Below, one piece after another: positions 6,232-7,795 of a stretch of DNA of 7,795 bases (the stretch's first letter is position 1; each line of letters opens with the position of its first letter). The DNA lies in assembly GCA_025980355.1 (NCBI GenBank), contig JAICXR010000143.1:1-7795 (forward strand), given 5' to 3'. Origin of the DNA: Chloroflexota bacterium (lineage in GTDB: Bacteria > Chloroflexota > UBA4733). The notes beneath the pieces are model-generated. The model worked only from the letters and a program-made list of their open reading frames with translations. It ran no database searches and was not told the DNA's origin. Position numbers and translations under genes: made by a program.

Positions 6232-7795
6232 TCACCCTCGAGTATACCATTGGTATTCGGCCGCCCGTTTTGAGGCCCCGGGCTTCCAACGGAGCTTGCG
6301 CACAGCGCCAAGAACCAAGCAGAGGACGATGCTGGATCCCGAGAACAAGGCCCCCAGCGCCAGATGCGGTGTCTCATACCGGAAGGTATAGCGGTGGGAA
6401 CCTGGGATTGCCGGGACCATAAGCACCTGTTCGGTGGCCGGCAAGTCCTGTCCCGCGCCGCCGTCGATGCGGAGCCGCCAGCCAGGTACCGATGCCTCGC
6501 TGACAATGAGCATTTCACCGGCATTCGCATCCGCACGGATTGCCGTGGTTTGTCCCCAATGGGTGACCTGTACCGACTGCTGCACCGGGCATGGCAGGCT
6601 CGAGCAGCGATTATTCGTCAGGAATGCCACCGGCGTTGCCGATTCGTTGACTTCGATCTGGGTACCATCCGTTGGCGCTACCGCCTGCTCGGCGGTCGCC
6701 CAAGTCGGTAAGGGGAACAGCGTCATTGAATTATAAGTAAGGTCGGCGCCGGGTCGGAGTACCGCCGCGGACGCCGCCTCTTGCAAGACCGTGACGTTCA
6801 GGGCCGGGGGAAGGTGCCAGCCGTAGTAGTTATTGAGGATCGCGGCGCCCTGCCGGACGAGCGCGAGTTGTGAAACCTCCCCCGATATGAGCACCCGGTG
6901 GGTGAAGTTCGGTGCCATAGGTGCCAGGGAGGGCGTCCTGGCCGGGACCGCAGCCTGGGCCAGCGCGAGGAACACGAAACCGCTCACCGGCAGAAGAGTC
7001 CCCATCGCCAGGACCGATAGTTGCTGCCACCGTCGCGCGACGCGCGCCTTCGCGGTTTCCAGGATTGCGTTGAGTCCAACCGCGCTGAGCGCGGCTACTG
7101 CGAGCGCGAGCAGGCCGAGGGCCCGCGCGGGAACGCGCAGCGCGAGTGTTACCGGCACCGTATGGAGTAGCCAGTACCCCGGCAGCAGCGGGCTGCGCGC
7201 GTCCAGCAACAGCATTCCAAACACAATGAGCACGGTTGCCTCGATGATCGCCATGCACCGGCCCAGCCGCCAGGCAACGGGCAGGCCGATGAGCGGAGCA
7301 AGCACAAGGGGACCGACGTAGGTCGTCAGTTCATACCAACCGACGGTCGGTGCCGGCTGCCCCTCCAGCCAGGCGCCGATAGTCTTGTCGGCCAGGAGCC
7401 ACGGTGGCAAAAGCAACGACCAGAGTGCGGACGGCGGAGACAGAGACCCCGCTGCGCTGATGGGCATGCGCGTCAAGTGTCCGAGGAGCGACAGCATCGG
7501 CAGCAGGTGTATGCTGCTCAGTCCCAACCCGAGTAACAAAGCACCGCCAGCGCCGACAATGACCGAACCACGCGCCGCGACACCGCGAGCAGCAACGAAG
7601 CGCACGGCCATGACCAGCGCAAGGATCGCCGCCGCATATTCCGCGAAGTACGAGGCGCCGGAGAGTGCTGGTAGCGCAATGGCGACAGCACCGAAAACGA
7701 TCGCCGAAGCTGTGTCACTCCCAAGCTTTCTTCCGGCTAACCAGGCGAGGGGCAGGGCGGGAAACGAGAGGATGAACTCCAAATGGCCGGCAAAC
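6232..7795 (-). CDS. YfhO-family polytopic membrane protein, N-terminus beyond the window
   Basis: The last 520 residues of a larger minus-strand protein are present. The frame is open to the right edge (first visible residues FAGHLEF), so the TTG at 7782 is probably not its start. Seen: several hydrophobic segments over the first roughly 300 residues, with GLSSIHLLPMLSLL and LRVPARALGLLAL, both in the style of YfhO/GT-C proteins. A soluble extracytoplasmic stretch of about 180 residues follows and ends in EMLIVSEASVPGWRLRIDGG and GSHRYTFRYE, the typical YfhO C-terminal pattern. A final membrane helix (GALFSGSSIVLCLVLGA) and a basic tail complete it. YfhO proteins take part in glycosylation of cell-surface polymers in Firmicutes; the role here is inferred only. 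Its last codons contain the promoter and palindrome of the downstream toxin gene. Confidence 0.88.
   Translation of the reverse strand, partial: FAGHLEFILSFPALPLAWLAGRKLGSDTASAIVFGAVAIALPALSGASYFAEYAAAILALVMAVRFVAARGVAARGSVIVGAGGALLLGLGLSSIHLLPMLSLLGHLTRMPISAAGSLSPPSALWSLLLPPWLLADKTIGAWLEGQPAPTVGWYELTTYVGPLVLAPLIGLPVAWRLGRCMAIIEATVLIVFGMLLLDARSPLLPGYWLLHTVPVTLALRVPARALGLLALAVAALSAVGLNAILETAKARVARRWQQLSVLAMGTLLPVSGFVFLALAQAAVPARTPSLAPMAPNFTHRVLISGEVSQLALVRQGAAILNNYYGWHLPPALNVTVLQEAASAAVLRPGADLTYNSMTLFPLPTWATAEQAVAPTDGTQIEVNESATPVAFLTNNRCSSLPCPVQQSVQVTHWGQTTAIRADANAGEMLIVSEASVPGWRLRIDGGAGQDLPATEQVLMVPAIPGSHRYTFRYETPHLALGALFSGSSIVLCLVLGAVRKLRWKPGASKRAAEYQWYTRG
6241..6249 (-). promoter_or_regulatory. 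Extended -10 promoter for the toxin-antitoxin pair
   Basis: On the minus strand, TGG followed by TATACT (6249 to 6241) matches an extended -10 element (TGn-TATAAT), with no good -35 upstream, as is usual for this type. Transcription would start near 6234, about 20 bases before the toxin GTG. It lies within the last codons of the YfhO-type gene. Promoter function is inferred. Confidence 0.5.
6244..6256. promoter_or_regulatory. Perfect 13-bp inverted repeat, candidate toxin-antitoxin operator
   Basis: ATACCA-T-TGGTAT is a perfect palindrome with 6-base arms and one central base. It overlaps the extended -10 element of the toxin-antitoxin promoter, where a ribbon-helix-helix antitoxin dimer would be expected to bind and block RNA polymerase. 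It is unusually AT-rich for this window although it lies inside coding sequence. No T-run follows on either strand, so it is not a terminator. Confidence 0.5.

Noticed and set aside
5817..6422. A plus-strand open frame across the toxin region
   Set aside because: It runs opposite the toxin, antitoxin start and YfhO-type tail, has no recognisable motif and no ribosome binding site, and is explained as antisense.
6093..6536. The toxin frame extended upstream to 6536
   Set aside because: The extension overlaps the YfhO-type coding sequence out of frame and reads as noise; toxin-like sequence begins only near 6215, where a GTG has a ribosome binding site.

Overview
The window is dense, high-G+C bacterial DNA with almost no non-coding sequence (the longest gap is 85 bp). 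The protein types fit a Chloroflexota-like genome: a large family-39 glycosyltransferase with a C-terminal beta-rich domain, a YfhO-type membrane protein, a zinc-hook Rad50-like ATPase and a BrnT/BrnA-like pair. That assignment is an inference from gene style, not from a marker gene. There are no RNA genes, CRISPR arrays, insertion sequences or transposases.

Layout. Positions 1-1905 (minus) hold the first 635 residues of a membrane glycosyltransferase that runs off the left edge. An 85-bp divergent gap carries a TATAAT promoter and a strong ribosome binding site for a plus-strand cluster. That cluster is a xylose-isomerase-like TIM-barrel sugar isomerase/epimerase (1991-2980), an easily missed 58-residue helical protein (2987-3163) and an 823-residue Rad50/SbcC-like ATPase (3164-5635). 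The three share one reading frame. The second and third are separated by a single TGA with no intervening base.

The ATPase stop overlaps, tail to tail, the stop of a minus-strand toxin-antitoxin pair. The ribbon-helix-helix antitoxin (5632-5922) looks intact. The BrnT-like toxin (5937-6215) is interrupted by an in-frame TAG, so the module looks disarmed or split. A 13-bp perfect inverted repeat overlaps an extended -10 promoter just upstream of the toxin, inside the last codons of the next gene, and is a good candidate autoregulatory operator. Positions 6232-7795 (minus) hold the C-terminal part of a YfhO-family membrane protein that enters from the right edge.

The two flanking genes are both polytopic membrane proteins of the kind that build or modify cell-surface glycans, and both lie on the minus strand. 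The plus-strand cluster separates them. Its ATPase has Rad50 architecture with altered ABC motifs and no Mre11/SbcD nuclease gene beside it. I see no complete known defence system here. The points most worth following up are the small-protein/ATPase junction, the atypical ATPase and the interrupted toxin.
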